In this document: piece after piece, positions 38,837-48,904 of the stretch
Layout of the letters: each line of letters opens with the position of its first letter
Numbering within the stretch: position 1 is the stretch's first letter
Assembly (NCBI GenBank): GCA_040900165.1
Contig: JBBDZM010000015.1
Span: 1 to 64,000, forward strand
Direction of reading: 5' to 3'
DNA: 64,000 bases
Source: BOKZ01 sp040900165
Lineage (GTDB): Bacteria; Patescibacteriota; UBA1384; 2-12-FULL-50-11
Made by a program: the position numbers and the translations under genes
The notes under the pieces: generated by a model
Database searches by the model: none
Seen by the model: the letters and a program-made list of their open reading frames with translations, nothing else
Told to the model about the DNA's origin: nothing

Positions 38837-39259
38837 ATGCAGTTTAAAGTGCCTCAGAACATTGATATGGAGGATAAGATTATTGGGCCGCTGACGCTGA
38901 CCCAGTTCTTCTATTTGCTGTTTGGCGGCGTTATTATCTACATCCTTTTTGGCAAGCTGGTTCTAACCGGCTATTCGTTTTTGTTCTGGATTTTAGCCAT
39001 ACCGCTTGGGACTTTTAGCTTTGCCATGGCTTTTATCAAAATCCAAGACCGGCCGTTCCCGTCGTTTTTCTTTGCGATGATTAAATACATCACCACCCCC
39101 CGGGCTCGAGTTTGGCAGCACTATACCAGACCCAACCAAGTCAAGCCGAAAGCGCCCGTTGCCAAACCAACCAACTACTCCAAAAAGTCGTTCGACACCG
39201 TCCGAGTTAACGAGTTGGCCGAGATAATGGATAAAGACCTACCAAGGGCAAAGGAATAA
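38837..39259 (+). CDS. PrgI family protein (VirB3-like)
   Basis: 140 aa. Family opening QFKVPQNIDMEDKIIGPLTLTQF, two transmembrane helices (about 25-42 and 50-70) and RPFPSFFFAMIKYITTPR. PrgI proteins take the place of VirB3 beside VirB4 in Gram-positive-type and CPR conjugation-like systems. The stop overlaps the VirB4 start (AATAATGG), so the pair is coupled. Confidence 0.93.
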   Translation: MQFKVPQNIDMEDKIIGPLTLTQFFYLLFGGVIIYILFGKLVLTGYSFLFWILAIPLGTFSFAMAFIKIQDRPFPSFFFAMIKYITTPRARVWQHYTRPNQVKPKAPVAKPTNYSKKSFDTVRVNELAEIMDKDLPRAKE

Positions 39260-41937
39260 TGGCTAAAAAAGATCAGATCAAACCAGTTGCAACTCAAAAG
39301 TACCTGCAGATCGAGCGAATCCGCGAGGGAATAATTATTCTTAAAGACGGTCGCCTGCGCAAAATTGTTAAATGTATGCCGCTTAATTTTGATTTAAAGA
39401 GTGAAAAAGAAAAAGAAGTCGCCGTTTACCAATACCAAAATTTTCTTAACTCCTTAAAGTTCCCGCTCCAAATTGTCGTTCAGTCCCGCCGGGTTGATCT
39501 ATCGGCTTATATCGAGAAAGTCGAGCACGCCAGCGCTAACGAGATTAACGAGCTTTTGCAAAAGCAGTCCACAGACTACCTCGATTTCATCAAGACCTTG
39601 AGTGAGCAGGTCAATATTATGGAGAAATCTTTTTACTTAATCGTTGGCCATACTGTTAAAGGCGCCGTTGAACAACAAACGTTTATCGACAAAGTTCTTG
39701 GTAAAAAACGGATTGGCTTGACCGATGTTAGCGACACGGACTTTGCTGCCTACAAAGAAGTCCTTCAGGAGCGAACCCGCACAGTTGCCGGCCGGTTGAA
39801 TTCGTTAGGCATTCAAACCCACGATCTGGACACCAAGGAAATTATCGAGCTCTTCTATAACTCCTACAACCCCGAGGAGTCGTTTACCCAACATATGAGC
39901 AACCCCGACCAAGTAACGGCGCCGGTGATTGAGAAGGGCCAAGACCTGCTTAAACAAGCCGGAGTGGTTGAGCAAAAAGCCGACGGCACTCCGGCTCCGC
40001 CAGCTGGCGGACCAGCCAGCTCGCAAGAGGGCGAGGTGAAAATTGACCAAGCGGCGGCCGCCGACATTGGTAACGAGGCCAAAACGATGCGCAAAACGAC
40101 CGTCAATCAGATTTTTAACCGGCTGGGCATTAAAGCCACCGACGAGCAGAACACCGAGGCGGTCTTGCGCCAAGGGATTGCCAGCATTCTGGACGTAATT
40201 GCCCCGGGCGGTATGAACATTACCCCCAACTACGTTCAGCTTGGTAGCTACTACCTGCGCACTCTGTTTGTCTACACCTACCCCCGATATTTACAGGCCA
40301 ACTGGCTCTCGCCGATTATCAACTACGACACCACGCTGGATTTGGGAATGTTTATCTACCCAGTTGAGACTAATATTTTAGTCGGGCAACTGCGCCGCAA
40401 AACCACTCAACTGCAATCGAGCCTGCAGATCGAATCCGAAAAGGGCCTGGTCCGTAATCCGGAGCTGGAGACGGCCGTTGGCGACATCGAAGAGCTGCGC
40501 GACACCCTTCAAAAAGGCGAAACCCGGCTGTTCCAAATGGGGCTGTATTTTACAATTTACGCCAGCACGATCGACGAGCTCAACAAGCTCTCCAAACAGT
40601 TTGAGTCGATTCTCGGCGGCCAATTAATCTACACCAAACAGGCACTCCTGCAGATGGAGCAGGGCTTTAACTCAACGATGCCACTGTTGGACGACCAGAT
40701 GGATATCGTCCGCAACCTCGATACCGCCTCACTCTCCACCACCTTCCCGTTCACCTCGGCCGAGTTAAGCCACCACGACGGCGTGCTCTACGGCATTAAC
40801 CTGCACAATAGCTCGTTAGTGCTGTTTGATCGCTTCAAAATGGAGAACGCCAACCAAGTGGTTTTTGCCAAATCCGGCGCCGGTAAATCCTACGCCGTTA
40901 AATTGGAGGCGATCCGTTCGCTGATGCTCGGCACCGAAGTAATTATTATCGACCCAGAAAACGAATACAAAGCTCTCGCTCAAGCGGTCGGCGGCAGCTA
41001 CGTCGACTTATCGCTTAACTCCAGCCAAAAAATTAATCCGTTTGATCTGCCGAAATACCGCGAAGGCTCCGGCGAAACCGGCGAACAACTACTGCGTAGC
41101 ACCGTTACCTCGGTCCACGGCCTAGTTAGTTTGATGGCCGGCGGTCTAAACCCCGAGGAAGACAACTTGCTCGACAAAGGGCTCTACGAAACTTACGCGC
41201 TGCGCGATATCACCAGCGATCCGGCCAGCCACGCTAACACCCCACCAACGATGAGCGATTTGGTAACGGTTCTGCAAAATATGAGCGCGACCGAATCGTT
41301 GGTTAATCGCTTGGCCAAATACACCGACGGCAGTTTTGCTGGATTATTTAACTCCCAAACCAATATCGATATGAACAACAAGGTGACCGTTTTCTCGATC
41401 CGCGATATGGAAGATGAGCTCCGCCCAATCGCTATGTATATGTCGCTTAACTATATTTGGAGCCGGGTCAAAAGCGACCTGCGCAAACGGATGATGATTA
41501 TCGATGAGGGTTGGGTAATGATGCGCTTTGAGGATTCGGCCAAGTTTGTTAACGCAATCGCTAAGCGGGCTCGCAAATATTATCTGGGCCTAACGGTGAT
41601 CAGCCAGGACGTTGAGGACTTTTTGAACTCGCCGTACGGCCGGTCGGTCGTTAACAACTCCTCCACCCAGCTGCTGCTAGGGCAGTCAACCGCCGCCATC
41701 GATAAAATTGCCGAAGTCTTCAAGCTAACTGACGGCGAAAAGTTCTTCCTGACCGAGGCCGAGGTCGGCCAAGGCCTGTTTTTTGCCGGCAACAACCGAG
41801 CGGCGATTCAGATAGTTTCGTCGTACACCGAGGATCAAATTATCACTACTGATCCAAAGCAGCTGCTGGAGATGTACGGAATCAGCGGCGGCGCAGGCAC
41901 CGAGCCCGCAGCCCCTACCATAAACCCAAATGGCTGA
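39259..41937 (+). CDS. VirB4/TraC-type secretion ATPase
   Basis: 892 aa. N-terminal VirB4-like domain (LPLNFDLKSEKEKE-type region, membrane-proximal helices), then a RecA-like motor with Walker A AKSGAGKSY, VIIIDPENEYKAL, and Walker B RMMIIDEGWVMM, followed by TVISQDVEDFL and the C-terminal arginine-finger region. It powers assembly of the T4SS. Between about residues 240 and 258 lies a Pro/Gly-rich insert (APPAGGPASSQEGE) coded by a CCGCCAGCTGGCGGA palindrome. No VirD4-type coupling protein is nearby. Confidence 0.95.
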   Translation: MAKKDQIKPVATQKYLQIERIREGIIILKDGRLRKIVKCMPLNFDLKSEKEKEVAVYQYQNFLNSLKFPLQIVVQSRRVDLSAYIEKVEHASANEINELLQKQSTDYLDFIKTLSEQVNIMEKSFYLIVGHTVKGAVEQQTFIDKVLGKKRIGLTDVSDTDFAAYKEVLQERTRTVAGRLNSLGIQTHDLDTKEIIELFYNSYNPEESFTQHMSNPDQVTAPVIEKGQDLLKQAGVVEQKADGTPAPPAGGPASSQEGEVKIDQAAAADIGNEAKTMRKTTVNQIFNRLGIKATDEQNTEAVLRQGIASILDVIAPGGMNITPNYVQLGSYYLRTLFVYTYPRYLQANWLSPIINYDTTLDLGMFIYPVETNILVGQLRRKTTQLQSSLQIESEKGLVRNPELETAVGDIEELRDTLQKGETRLFQMGLYFTIYASTIDELNKLSKQFESILGGQLIYTKQALLQMEQGFNSTMPLLDDQMDIVRNLDTASLSTTFPFTSAELSHHDGVLYGINLHNSSLVLFDRFKMENANQVVFAKSGAGKSYAVKLEAIRSLMLGTEVIIIDPENEYKALAQAVGGSYVDLSLNSSQKINPFDLPKYREGSGETGEQLLRSTVTSVHGLVSLMAGGLNPEEDNLLDKGLYETYALRDITSDPASHANTPPTMSDLVTVLQNMSATESLVNRLAKYTDGSFAGLFNSQTNIDMNNKVTVFSIRDMEDELRPIAMYMSLNYIWSRVKSDLRKRMMIIDEGWVMMRFEDSAKFVNAIAKRARKYYLGLTVISQDVEDFLNSPYGRSVVNNSSTQLLLGQSTAAIDKIAEVFKLTDGEKFFLTEAEVGQGLFFAGNNRAAIQIVSSYTEDQIITTDPKQLLEMYGISGGAGTEPAAPTINPNG
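40004..40018. repeat. CCGCCAGCTGGCGGA palindrome in the VirB4 gene
   Basis: Perfect palindrome TCCGCCAGCTGGCGGA encoding part of the PPAGGP insert in frame; same type as in recX and the FemAB-type gene. Confidence 0.6.
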
Positions 41938-43378
41938 GCCAATCCAACCCTTAGTTCCGGAGGATATCGGCCCAGAAGAGCTGGAGGAAGCTCTCGAGCC
42001 GCAAGAGCTAGAGGTAGAAGATCAAGATCAGGGCCCCGATCGAATCGATCAGCTCAAAGATCAGCTCAAAGAAAAATATAGAGAAAACCAAGAACGGAAA
42101 CGTCAAGAGCAGGAACAAGCCAAGCAAACAGAGGCCGAAAAACCACCCCAACAAACCGAACAACCGGCTGAAAACCCCGAACTAACCGAGCGCAAACAAG
42201 CCAAAACCCAAAACGAAGTTGATCGGGTTAAATCTGGTGAACAGAAGCTCCAAAAGGCCACTGGCAAAGTGGAAAAAACCGTCGGCAAAGAAGCGGTTGG
42301 GGCGGCCGAGCGAGAAACAGCCGTCGCCGCCAAACAAGGGGCAAAAGTTGCCGGCAAAGCCGCGGGACAGGCGGCCAAAGCCGCTGCCCAGGCAACCGCT
42401 CAAGCGGTTAGGGCGGCCGTTGCTGCTACCTCGGAAATCTGGGGCCCAGTGCTGATTGTTATTTTAATTATTGTGGTAATTGTGGCGGTTATTTTCATAC
42501 TCTTCTCGTTTAGTAAAGGTACCGGCAAGGGCCCGGCCCAGTACCCGGCAACTGCCTACGACCAAACGCAGATTGTTTCGTTGTTAGCCGTCTCCAGCGA
42601 CAGTAATGCCACCCGTGAAAAAGTTCTAACAGAAATTAATAAAATGGAGGAGAGGTTAAACGGCCTTAAGAGCGACGCCCGCAAGAAATACAACGCCACC
42701 AAAGCCCAGGCCGCCGGAGCGGAAATTGATATTATTATTGAGCAGATTAACCTGTTAAAACCGGTCGCTGACGACCCAGTTGGCCGAAAGACGATAATCG
42801 ATAAAATTAATATCTCGCTGGGAAGCTTGGCTACAAAGTACCCGGAGCTACTGTTTTCGGCCGGCAACTGCGGCGACCTCCAGAGCTACATTGACGGCGG
42901 CCAGTTTGTAATTGCTCGCAGCCCGGAGCGGTCCACTATCGCCAAAGGGTATCTCGTTCGGGGTGGTCACTCCTCAATCGCTCGCTCCGAACAGGGACAG
43001 GTCCAGATCAACCCGAAACTTTGTAACGTTATTCTATTTGTTTTGAAAAACGGCTACGACATTGGCGGAGTCACCCTAACTTTTGGGCACCGCAAATATT
43101 CATCTGGCACCACTTTCTCCCAGCACTACGTTGCAGAGGCTATCGACATTGCATCGCTCAACGGCGCATCGTTTGGTAGTGCCAAATGGAAATCACAGTC
43201 GAGTACTTTAATGCAGTTGCTTCAGCAGAACTATCAACAGCTGGGGATTTGGGAGCTGTGGGGGCCGGCTAATTTCTCCGTTAACGACTGTAAAACGACT
43301 GGACAAACCATCGGCGGGCACGACAACCATATTCACCTGGGGGTAACCAACCCAACCAAGGAGCAATCATGTCGGTAG
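41930..43378 (+). CDS. Membrane-anchored M15-like peptidoglycan peptidase
   Basis: 482 aa. A cytosolic acidic then Lys/Ala/Gln-rich stretch (residues 1-165, coiled coil likely), one transmembrane helix (about 172-192), an external helical region, and a C-terminal domain with TFGHRKYSSGTTFSQHYVAE (metal His), AIDIASLNG (metal Asp) and GGHDNHIHLGV (metal His). This SxH...D...HxH pattern fits M15/VanY-type zinc peptidases that cut peptidoglycan stem peptides. It overlaps VirB4 by eight nt. Likely opens the wall for the secretion channel, the role VirB1 plays elsewhere. Confidence 0.8.
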   Translation: MAEPIQPLVPEDIGPEELEEALEPQELEVEDQDQGPDRIDQLKDQLKEKYRENQERKRQEQEQAKQTEAEKPPQQTEQPAENPELTERKQAKTQNEVDRVKSGEQKLQKATGKVEKTVGKEAVGAAERETAVAAKQGAKVAGKAAGQAAKAAAQATAQAVRAAVAATSEIWGPVLIVILIIVVIVAVIFILFSFSKGTGKGPAQYPATAYDQTQIVSLLAVSSDSNATREKVLTEINKMEERLNGLKSDARKKYNATKAQAAGAEIDIIIEQINLLKPVADDPVGRKTIIDKINISLGSLATKYPELLFSAGNCGDLQSYIDGGQFVIARSPERSTIAKGYLVRGGHSSIARSEQGQVQINPKLCNVILFVLKNGYDIGGVTLTFGHRKYSSGTTFSQHYVAEAIDIASLNGASFGSAKWKSQSSTLMQLLQQNYQQLGIWELWGPANFSVNDCKTTGQTIGGHDNHIHLGVTNPTKEQSCR

Positions 43379-46300
43379 AGCAAGCCCGAACAATTATTAT
43401 CAACGGCTTTATTGCTGCCACCATCTTACTGTCGATGCCGATTAGTTTGGTCGGCCAGGCTTGGGCCCAGGAGCAGAATCCGCCAATCAACCAAACGCTC
43501 GAGCAGGATTACGCCGACGAAGACCCGAGCGACGGCGGCGTGTCCGCCGAATACGTGGCGGAGTACGACAATAAGCAGATTACTACCCAGCTCAACGGGC
43601 TGGAGAAGCTAGCTGACTACCACGACAGTATTAGAATGTCGCCGCAAGACGCCCAAGCCCTCCGCGATGGCCGGGTTGATGTTCGGGTCACTGACTACCT
43701 GCTCTATTTAGTTACCCCGCTCGAGTTGGGCGGTGCTGGCCTGGATAATATTAAGATCCAGCGGATTCTCAAAAACTACAACACCGACGGAATTGGCCGG
43801 TTCGACCGCGAAACGCTCTCGTCGATCGAAGAGGGCGAGAACTTTGTGTCGGCCCATAACTCCGGCCAGGCCATTGATATCTCGGAAGTCGGGGCCGTCA
43901 CCTGTAAATTAATCAAAAAGAGCTATTTAGGCGGCTCCTCCACCAGCTTCCAACGAGCCAAACCAATCAAAATCGCCTGGCAAAGCCGAGAAGGAATCAA
44001 CCGCACCCCCACACCAAGGGGGCCAAGCCTTTACGAGGTGGCTAGCAATATGAGCGCCCAGAGCATCCTGCAGATGCTTAACGACTCCGGGGAAATGGAC
44101 GACTTTGCCGACTACGTTAAGGGGCTGTCTGTTGAAGAAATATTCCAGTACGTCGGCGCCAATATCCTAATGAAGCACTACGGGACGGGCGATATTATGG
44201 TTGATCCTCGCTCGGGCGACATCGCCGATGTACTTGGGGCCTTGATTCTTCAGAGGCTTATCCCCAATCTACCCCCTGGCCTGCCAACTGCCCAAGCTAA
44301 CGACGATATTCGGGTGGCAATCGCTCGAGCCCATTTAGAAGACCTATTAAATCTCCCGCCCGGCTCGTTAAGAGGCAGTGGCTGGAACGAGATCCTCGCC
44401 AGCACGGGTAAGCGGACCATGGAAAATGCCCTGGGATTGCCAGCGCTAACTTTTGATAGTCGTTCGCTAGCGGAGGTACTAAAGAACGGCTCAGTTCAAG
44501 CATCGCTCAAACAGTTCAAAAAAGACGACAGCTCTTTTGGGGTATTACCAGGAACAATTGCGATCATTGCCAAAGGAGATGACCAAGGGTTCATCTGGGC
44601 TGGCGCCAATTTATTCGCTGATGCTCTCCGGTTAAGCGACGCCCAGAAACAACAGCTGATTCAAGCCGTCAAGAACTCACAAACCCCAAACATCACCCTT
44701 AGCTCAACCGGCTCCGACGTGGCGGCGCCAATCAATGTTTTGGAGGCTCTGCTCGACAAAACGGGAGGGACTTCCGTCCTTAAGGATTTTGGACAGAAAT
44801 ATTTAGGGCAAATCCTGGGGAAAGTCGTTCCAAATGAGCTACTCGGGCTAACAAAAGCGGTTGTTGGTCAGTTAGCTAATTCGACCAGTAATGTTGTCTA
44901 CGGCGACCTGCGCCGATCCATTGGCAGCCGGAAGATTGCTTCCGACAGCTCGATACCGCCAGCCCAGGCCGACGCTCTAAAAAATGGCACTGGTAACAAT
45001 CGATATTACTCGCAGATTGCTAATACCCTAAATAACGAATTTGCTATCGATTCAAATAGCCAGTTAACCGCCAGCGATATTAGTAGTCTTTTCACCAGCG
45101 GCGGTGATGCAGTGTTGGCAAAAGTTGGCGGCAACCAGGCCGATAAAGCGATAGGCTGGAACCCCGGCACCGGCTATGCGGTAATTAACGGCGATAAAAC
45201 TCTTGCCCAAGGTCTGCAGGAAGTATTCACCAGCACCATCACCCAGATCGCTGGACTGCGCCAAGGGACGACCGTTAGCCTGAATGGCGACTTGTCTCGT
45301 AACTACGGCGATGCTCTAGTTGAGCAATCATTGGGCATAAATATTGCCGGCAACGGATCGGCTACCGACATCAGCCCCCAAACTCTTTATCCGGCGTTTG
45401 GCATTAGCGATTCCCGGTCACTAGCACAGTTGCGTAGTGACTCTGGTTTTTGGAGTAAAAATAACGTCAAAGACGCCCTGGAGTTTACCGATGTCCGTCT
45501 CGGTGTGGCCCTCGGGACCAGCGAGGATTACCTGCGCGGTAAAATTAATAACGACAAGCTGTCGAAAACGGTAGCCCAGGAGAACCTGGGGAAGATTACC
45601 CAGGAAAAAGTCCTTAGTTTCCTCGATCTCGACGACGCCTTCAAACTAAGCAAGGACGAACTTGGCTATATTATTACCACTATTGGCAGCTGGGATAGCG
45701 CTGGCTTGAGCGCCCAGCAAAAAGTTCTCAATCTCGGCCTAAAACTAATTGGCCGGACTTGGGATCAGCGAACCGCCTTTGGTAAAGATGCTTTTTTAAA
45801 TATTGTCCAAAGCAAAGATCAGGCCGCATTGGTTGACCAACTAATTGATCAAGGGATTCGTCGGTTAGCCGGTGCCCTTGGCGCCAATATCGACAGCTTT
45901 GAGCCGGCCGATCTAAAGATCCTGTCCCGTTTAATTACGGATGCCTATAACGGTGGCATCAATGGGAGCACCGGCGCCTATGGTCTCACGGCCGAGGCGC
46001 TGATTACCAAATGGCTAACTGACGCAACAAAAATCCCGGTAACAAGCGACGTTAAAACCTTTATCACCGGGGATTTCCGAGCCGGGTTGGAGTACTGGTC
46101 AGCTGCCCAAATGGTCGAGTTTGCCACTAAATTCTTGCCCGACGGCTCAACACTAACTTACGACGAGATGCGCAATGCTATCGATCTTACCGACAGTTCC
46201 CTAATCAATCTCCGGGCCCAAACAATTGCCGCCAAAGAAGGGGGTACTGCCGATAAGTACACCGACCAAGCCCGCCGCGAGTTAATGCAAGAAGCGCGCG

Positions 46301-47679
46301 ATAACTCCAAGTACAAAATTTCCGACGCCTTCCTGCGCCAAGCCGAGATTCCGGTTCCCGCCAATTTCTCGCAAACGATGTTTGCCGGCTCAACCCAAGA
46401 ACGCTCGGAGATGATGACTAATGTCGTCTTTTCGTATATCGATCGGGAGCTCCAGAAGATTAATCCAAATTATGTCCCGGGGACGCTTGCGGGAATCTTT
46501 GCCGGCGATATCGATCCGCTCCAGACCGACCAAATTATTAGCAATATCGTCAGTAATAGCTCGGTGTCGCTTGGATCGTTCTCAACCGGATTTATCGCTA
46601 ATTTTTATCAATTTATTAAAGCCGGCGATAAAACCAGCTTCTTCACCGACAGCAAACACAGCTCGATGTGGCAGTATATGGAGAACTGGCTCGGCAATAA
46701 TTTGGGAATTAGCGGTCTGTCGGCTGGCTACGCCAAAACCATCTACTATGCCTCCCAACACGGCTGGAGCACTAGCGCCTCGCTAACCCAGAACGGCAAG
46801 GTTATCGTCCCGTCGATTAACCAACTGGGGCAGGCCTTGGTCGCCAGCCGCCTCACCCAGATGGCCGACAAAGTTATGAATCTGCCAGTTGGCTCTAGCT
46901 ACCAAATTTACCAAGCGGCCACCGGCGTTGCTAGCGCTTCGCGCGCACTAGCGGCGGCCCGAGCGGCCGGTGATGCCGGGAGAATTTCGCAAGCGCAGAA
47001 CGGTTTGGCTAGTGCCCAGAACGAGCTAACTGTCATTGCCATTACTATCGCCCTGAACTCCTGCCAGGCCTGCCAGCAGTTTTTCTCCTCGATTGATCGA
47101 CTAATCGCCGCCCCGCCGGGCTTCACTAACGCCCTGGTCGCCGGAGCGATTGCTGCAGCATTTGGACTGGGTCCGGCCGGATTAATCGCCGCGGCGGCAA
47201 TATTTCTCTTTGGCGTCTACAAAGTCGAGTACAAATGCCCTCTGCCACCGCCGGACCGCTTTGCCCTAACCCAGTTTGACGACCCGCTTGATCAGCTGGA
47301 GCCGTCGAAAAATACTTACTACAGCGATCCTAATAAGCCCGTCAAAGACCACCCGGCCCCCGGTGAAAACCCGTTTGATTGGGACGACGGCGTACCGTTC
47401 GTTGACGGCAATAACCCGGAGCTGTGGATGGCCTGGAGCCGTTACTTTACCGGCAAACTCTTAGATTCAACGATGGCGTTTGGCGCCAGCAATACCGGTG
47501 CTAAGAAACCAGTCCAAGTAATTACCTTCCGCCAGGCCAACGCCGAGTATTTTGCCCCGAAATCGCTTGCGACATTTGGTCCGGAAGAAATCGGCAACAA
47601 TCGGGTTGGACTCGGGTTCACCCAGGCCTCAACTAAAACCACTGACTGGGTCCACACCGCTTTTGGAGGGTTCTTTTAA
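43369..47679 (+). CDS. Very large secreted protein of the T4SS block
   Basis: 1436 aa, not recognised. Signal peptide at residues about 1-34 (GFIAATILLSMPISLVGQAWA, split). Much of the protein consists of loosely repeating 50-90 aa helical units with recurring Leu/Ile-x-x-x-Gly-Leu and SGGD/NGDKTLAQGLQ-like turns. Near residue 165, VSAHNSGQAIDISEVG recalls an M15 His/Asp site. A Gly/Ala-rich hydrophobic segment near residue 1255 (ALVAGAIAAAFGLGPAGLIA) may insert in the membrane. It overlaps the upstream peptidase by ten nt. Candidate surface or channel-lining component. Confidence 0.7.
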   Translation: MSVEQARTIIINGFIAATILLSMPISLVGQAWAQEQNPPINQTLEQDYADEDPSDGGVSAEYVAEYDNKQITTQLNGLEKLADYHDSIRMSPQDAQALRDGRVDVRVTDYLLYLVTPLELGGAGLDNIKIQRILKNYNTDGIGRFDRETLSSIEEGENFVSAHNSGQAIDISEVGAVTCKLIKKSYLGGSSTSFQRAKPIKIAWQSREGINRTPTPRGPSLYEVASNMSAQSILQMLNDSGEMDDFADYVKGLSVEEIFQYVGANILMKHYGTGDIMVDPRSGDIADVLGALILQRLIPNLPPGLPTAQANDDIRVAIARAHLEDLLNLPPGSLRGSGWNEILASTGKRTMENALGLPALTFDSRSLAEVLKNGSVQASLKQFKKDDSSFGVLPGTIAIIAKGDDQGFIWAGANLFADALRLSDAQKQQLIQAVKNSQTPNITLSSTGSDVAAPINVLEALLDKTGGTSVLKDFGQKYLGQILGKVVPNELLGLTKAVVGQLANSTSNVVYGDLRRSIGSRKIASDSSIPPAQADALKNGTGNNRYYSQIANTLNNEFAIDSNSQLTASDISSLFTSGGDAVLAKVGGNQADKAIGWNPGTGYAVINGDKTLAQGLQEVFTSTITQIAGLRQGTTVSLNGDLSRNYGDALVEQSLGINIAGNGSATDISPQTLYPAFGISDSRSLAQLRSDSGFWSKNNVKDALEFTDVRLGVALGTSEDYLRGKINNDKLSKTVAQENLGKITQEKVLSFLDLDDAFKLSKDELGYIITTIGSWDSAGLSAQQKVLNLGLKLIGRTWDQRTAFGKDAFLNIVQSKDQAALVDQLIDQGIRRLAGALGANIDSFEPADLKILSRLITDAYNGGINGSTGAYGLTAEALITKWLTDATKIPVTSDVKTFITGDFRAGLEYWSAAQMVEFATKFLPDGSTLTYDEMRNAIDLTDSSLINLRAQTIAAKEGGTADKYTDQARRELMQEARDNSKYKISDAFLRQAEIPVPANFSQTMFAGSTQERSEMMTNVVFSYIDRELQKINPNYVPGTLAGIFAGDIDPLQTDQIISNIVSNSSVSLGSFSTGFIANFYQFIKAGDKTSFFTDSKHSSMWQYMENWLGNNLGISGLSAGYAKTIYYASQHGWSTSASLTQNGKVIVPSINQLGQALVASRLTQMADKVMNLPVGSSYQIYQAATGVASASRALAAARAAGDAGRISQAQNGLASAQNELTVIAITIALNSCQACQQFFSSIDRLIAAPPGFTNALVAGAIAAAFGLGPAGLIAAAAIFLFGVYKVEYKCPLPPPDRFALTQFDDPLDQLEPSKNTYYSDPNKPVKDHPAPGENPFDWDDGVPFVDGNNPELWMAWSRYFTGKLLDSTMAFGASNTGAKKPVQVITFRQANAEYFAPKSLATFGPEEIGNNRVGLGFTQASTKTTDWVHTAFGGFF

Positions 47680-47733
47680 ATGAATTTTAGAAGACTAAAT
47701 GAATTTTTTAGAAGACTAAATGAAAAAAGGTAG
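47680..47733 (+). other. Duplicated leader with a 17-codon ORF
   Basis: TTTAGAAGACTAAATGAA occurs twice in 40 nt. The second copy supplies the ribosome site and ATG of the 47720 gene; the first copy creates an overlapping mini-ORF (MNFRRLNEFFRRLNEKR). A similar AAGAAGACTTAAATGAAA precedes rpmH. Probably a duplicated translation start region rather than a gene. Confidence 0.5.
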
Positions 47734-48904
47734 CGCAACAACTTATATTTTAATTGGCGTTCTACTATTAGCGATCGGCCTGATCGTCGCCCCGATACTG
47801 CTGATTGGAACATATTTAGGAGGGCACCTGGACAAGGCAACCGGGGCGTTCGGGCCGGGTGGGCTGGGCTGTTTTATCGCTGATTCAGCCTTTACCGATA
47901 CGTCGATCGTTGCCAAACAAGATTCGATTATTGCCCAAATTACGGCCAAGTGGCCGGCGGCGAAAACCAACGAAAAATATGTTAAGGAAGTATTCACCCG
48001 GGGGGAAAAAGAAGGAATTAACCCGTTAATACCGCTGGCGATCTGGGCCGGAGAGCAAACATTTAGCCACCCAGAAAAAGCTTTTGGTTATGGCTATAAA
48101 GACAGCGGGATAATTGCTGGCGTCACTAATTGGGACGCCCAACTGAATGGCGTTTACAACAGTATCGATGACACGATCAACAACACCGGCAACTACACCA
48201 ACCCCACCGACGGCAACCGCTTTACCCGCCTTTTCTATAACTACACCACCGCAATGAAGAATGCCTATTCGCAAGCGGGAAACTCTTGGAGTGAAAATTT
48301 CCCCGTCGTTAGTGCCCGGTTGGCGATTTTCCGCCTCGTCAATGAGAGCAGTATCACTTGCCAACAGAATACCTTACTGGCAAGTGCCACCACCGGCAAC
48401 GACGGAGTACCGCTCTATAAACAAGCCCACTTCCCCCAGAAATACGGTCTGGGGACTATTGCTAGCTCTGGCTGTTGTACGGTTTCGGCAACAATGATTT
48501 TGAATTACTACGGCATAAACGTCGACCCAGTAACTATCTCCAATCTCTCTTACGAAAACGGATTCTACGCGACTAGGGTGAACCCAGATACTGGCAAGGT
48601 TGAGGGCGCGGGGACTAATCATCTGGGCTTTTACCCATTCTTGGCCAACAAATACGGCCTTCGCCTGGAGAATCTTGGGGTTGACTGGGATAAGGCCCTT
48701 AACAGCTTAAAGAACGGTCAGCCAATCATTGCCCGGGGCAAGGGTGCAGAGCCCTATACCACTAGCGGCCACTGTCTGGTCTTAACTGGTTACGATAGTG
48801 CCACCGGAATGGTTCGTGTTAACAACCCCGCCAACGGAGATGGACCTTATCAGCTTAACTATCTAAAACAAGAGACAACCGTACTATACTTATTTAGCAA
48901 ATGA
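47720..48904 (+). CDS. Lysozyme-like plus C39-like peptidase protein
   Basis: 394 aa. One N-terminal transmembrane helix (about 10-33). The first external domain (about 65-190; GINPLIPLAIWAGEQTFSHP) resembles lysozyme/transglycosylase-like domains with a likely catalytic Glu. The second (about 230-394) is of the papain-like C39_2 type: HFPQKYGLGTIASSGCCTVS with the nucleophile Cys, TTSGHCLVLTGYD with the His and RVNNPANG. Such two-domain hydrolases cut cell walls and assist conjugation machines. Overlaps the next gene by four nt. Confidence 0.78.
   Translation: MKKGSATTYILIGVLLLAIGLIVAPILLIGTYLGGHLDKATGAFGPGGLGCFIADSAFTDTSIVAKQDSIIAQITAKWPAAKTNEKYVKEVFTRGEKEGINPLIPLAIWAGEQTFSHPEKAFGYGYKDSGIIAGVTNWDAQLNGVYNSIDDTINNTGNYTNPTDGNRFTRLFYNYTTAMKNAYSQAGNSWSENFPVVSARLAIFRLVNESSITCQQNTLLASATTGNDGVPLYKQAHFPQKYGLGTIASSGCCTVSATMILNYYGINVDPVTISNLSYENGFYATRVNPDTGKVEGAGTNHLGFYPFLANKYGLRLENLGVDWDKALNSLKNGQPIIARGKGAEPYTTSGHCLVLTGYDSATGMVRVNNPANGDGPYQLNYLKQETTVLYLFSK

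Noticed and set aside
40873..40902. Coupling-protein (VirD4) reading of the 892-aa ATPase
   Set aside because: Length, N-terminal domain and position after PrgI fit VirB4; no N-terminal TM pair typical of VirD4 was seen.
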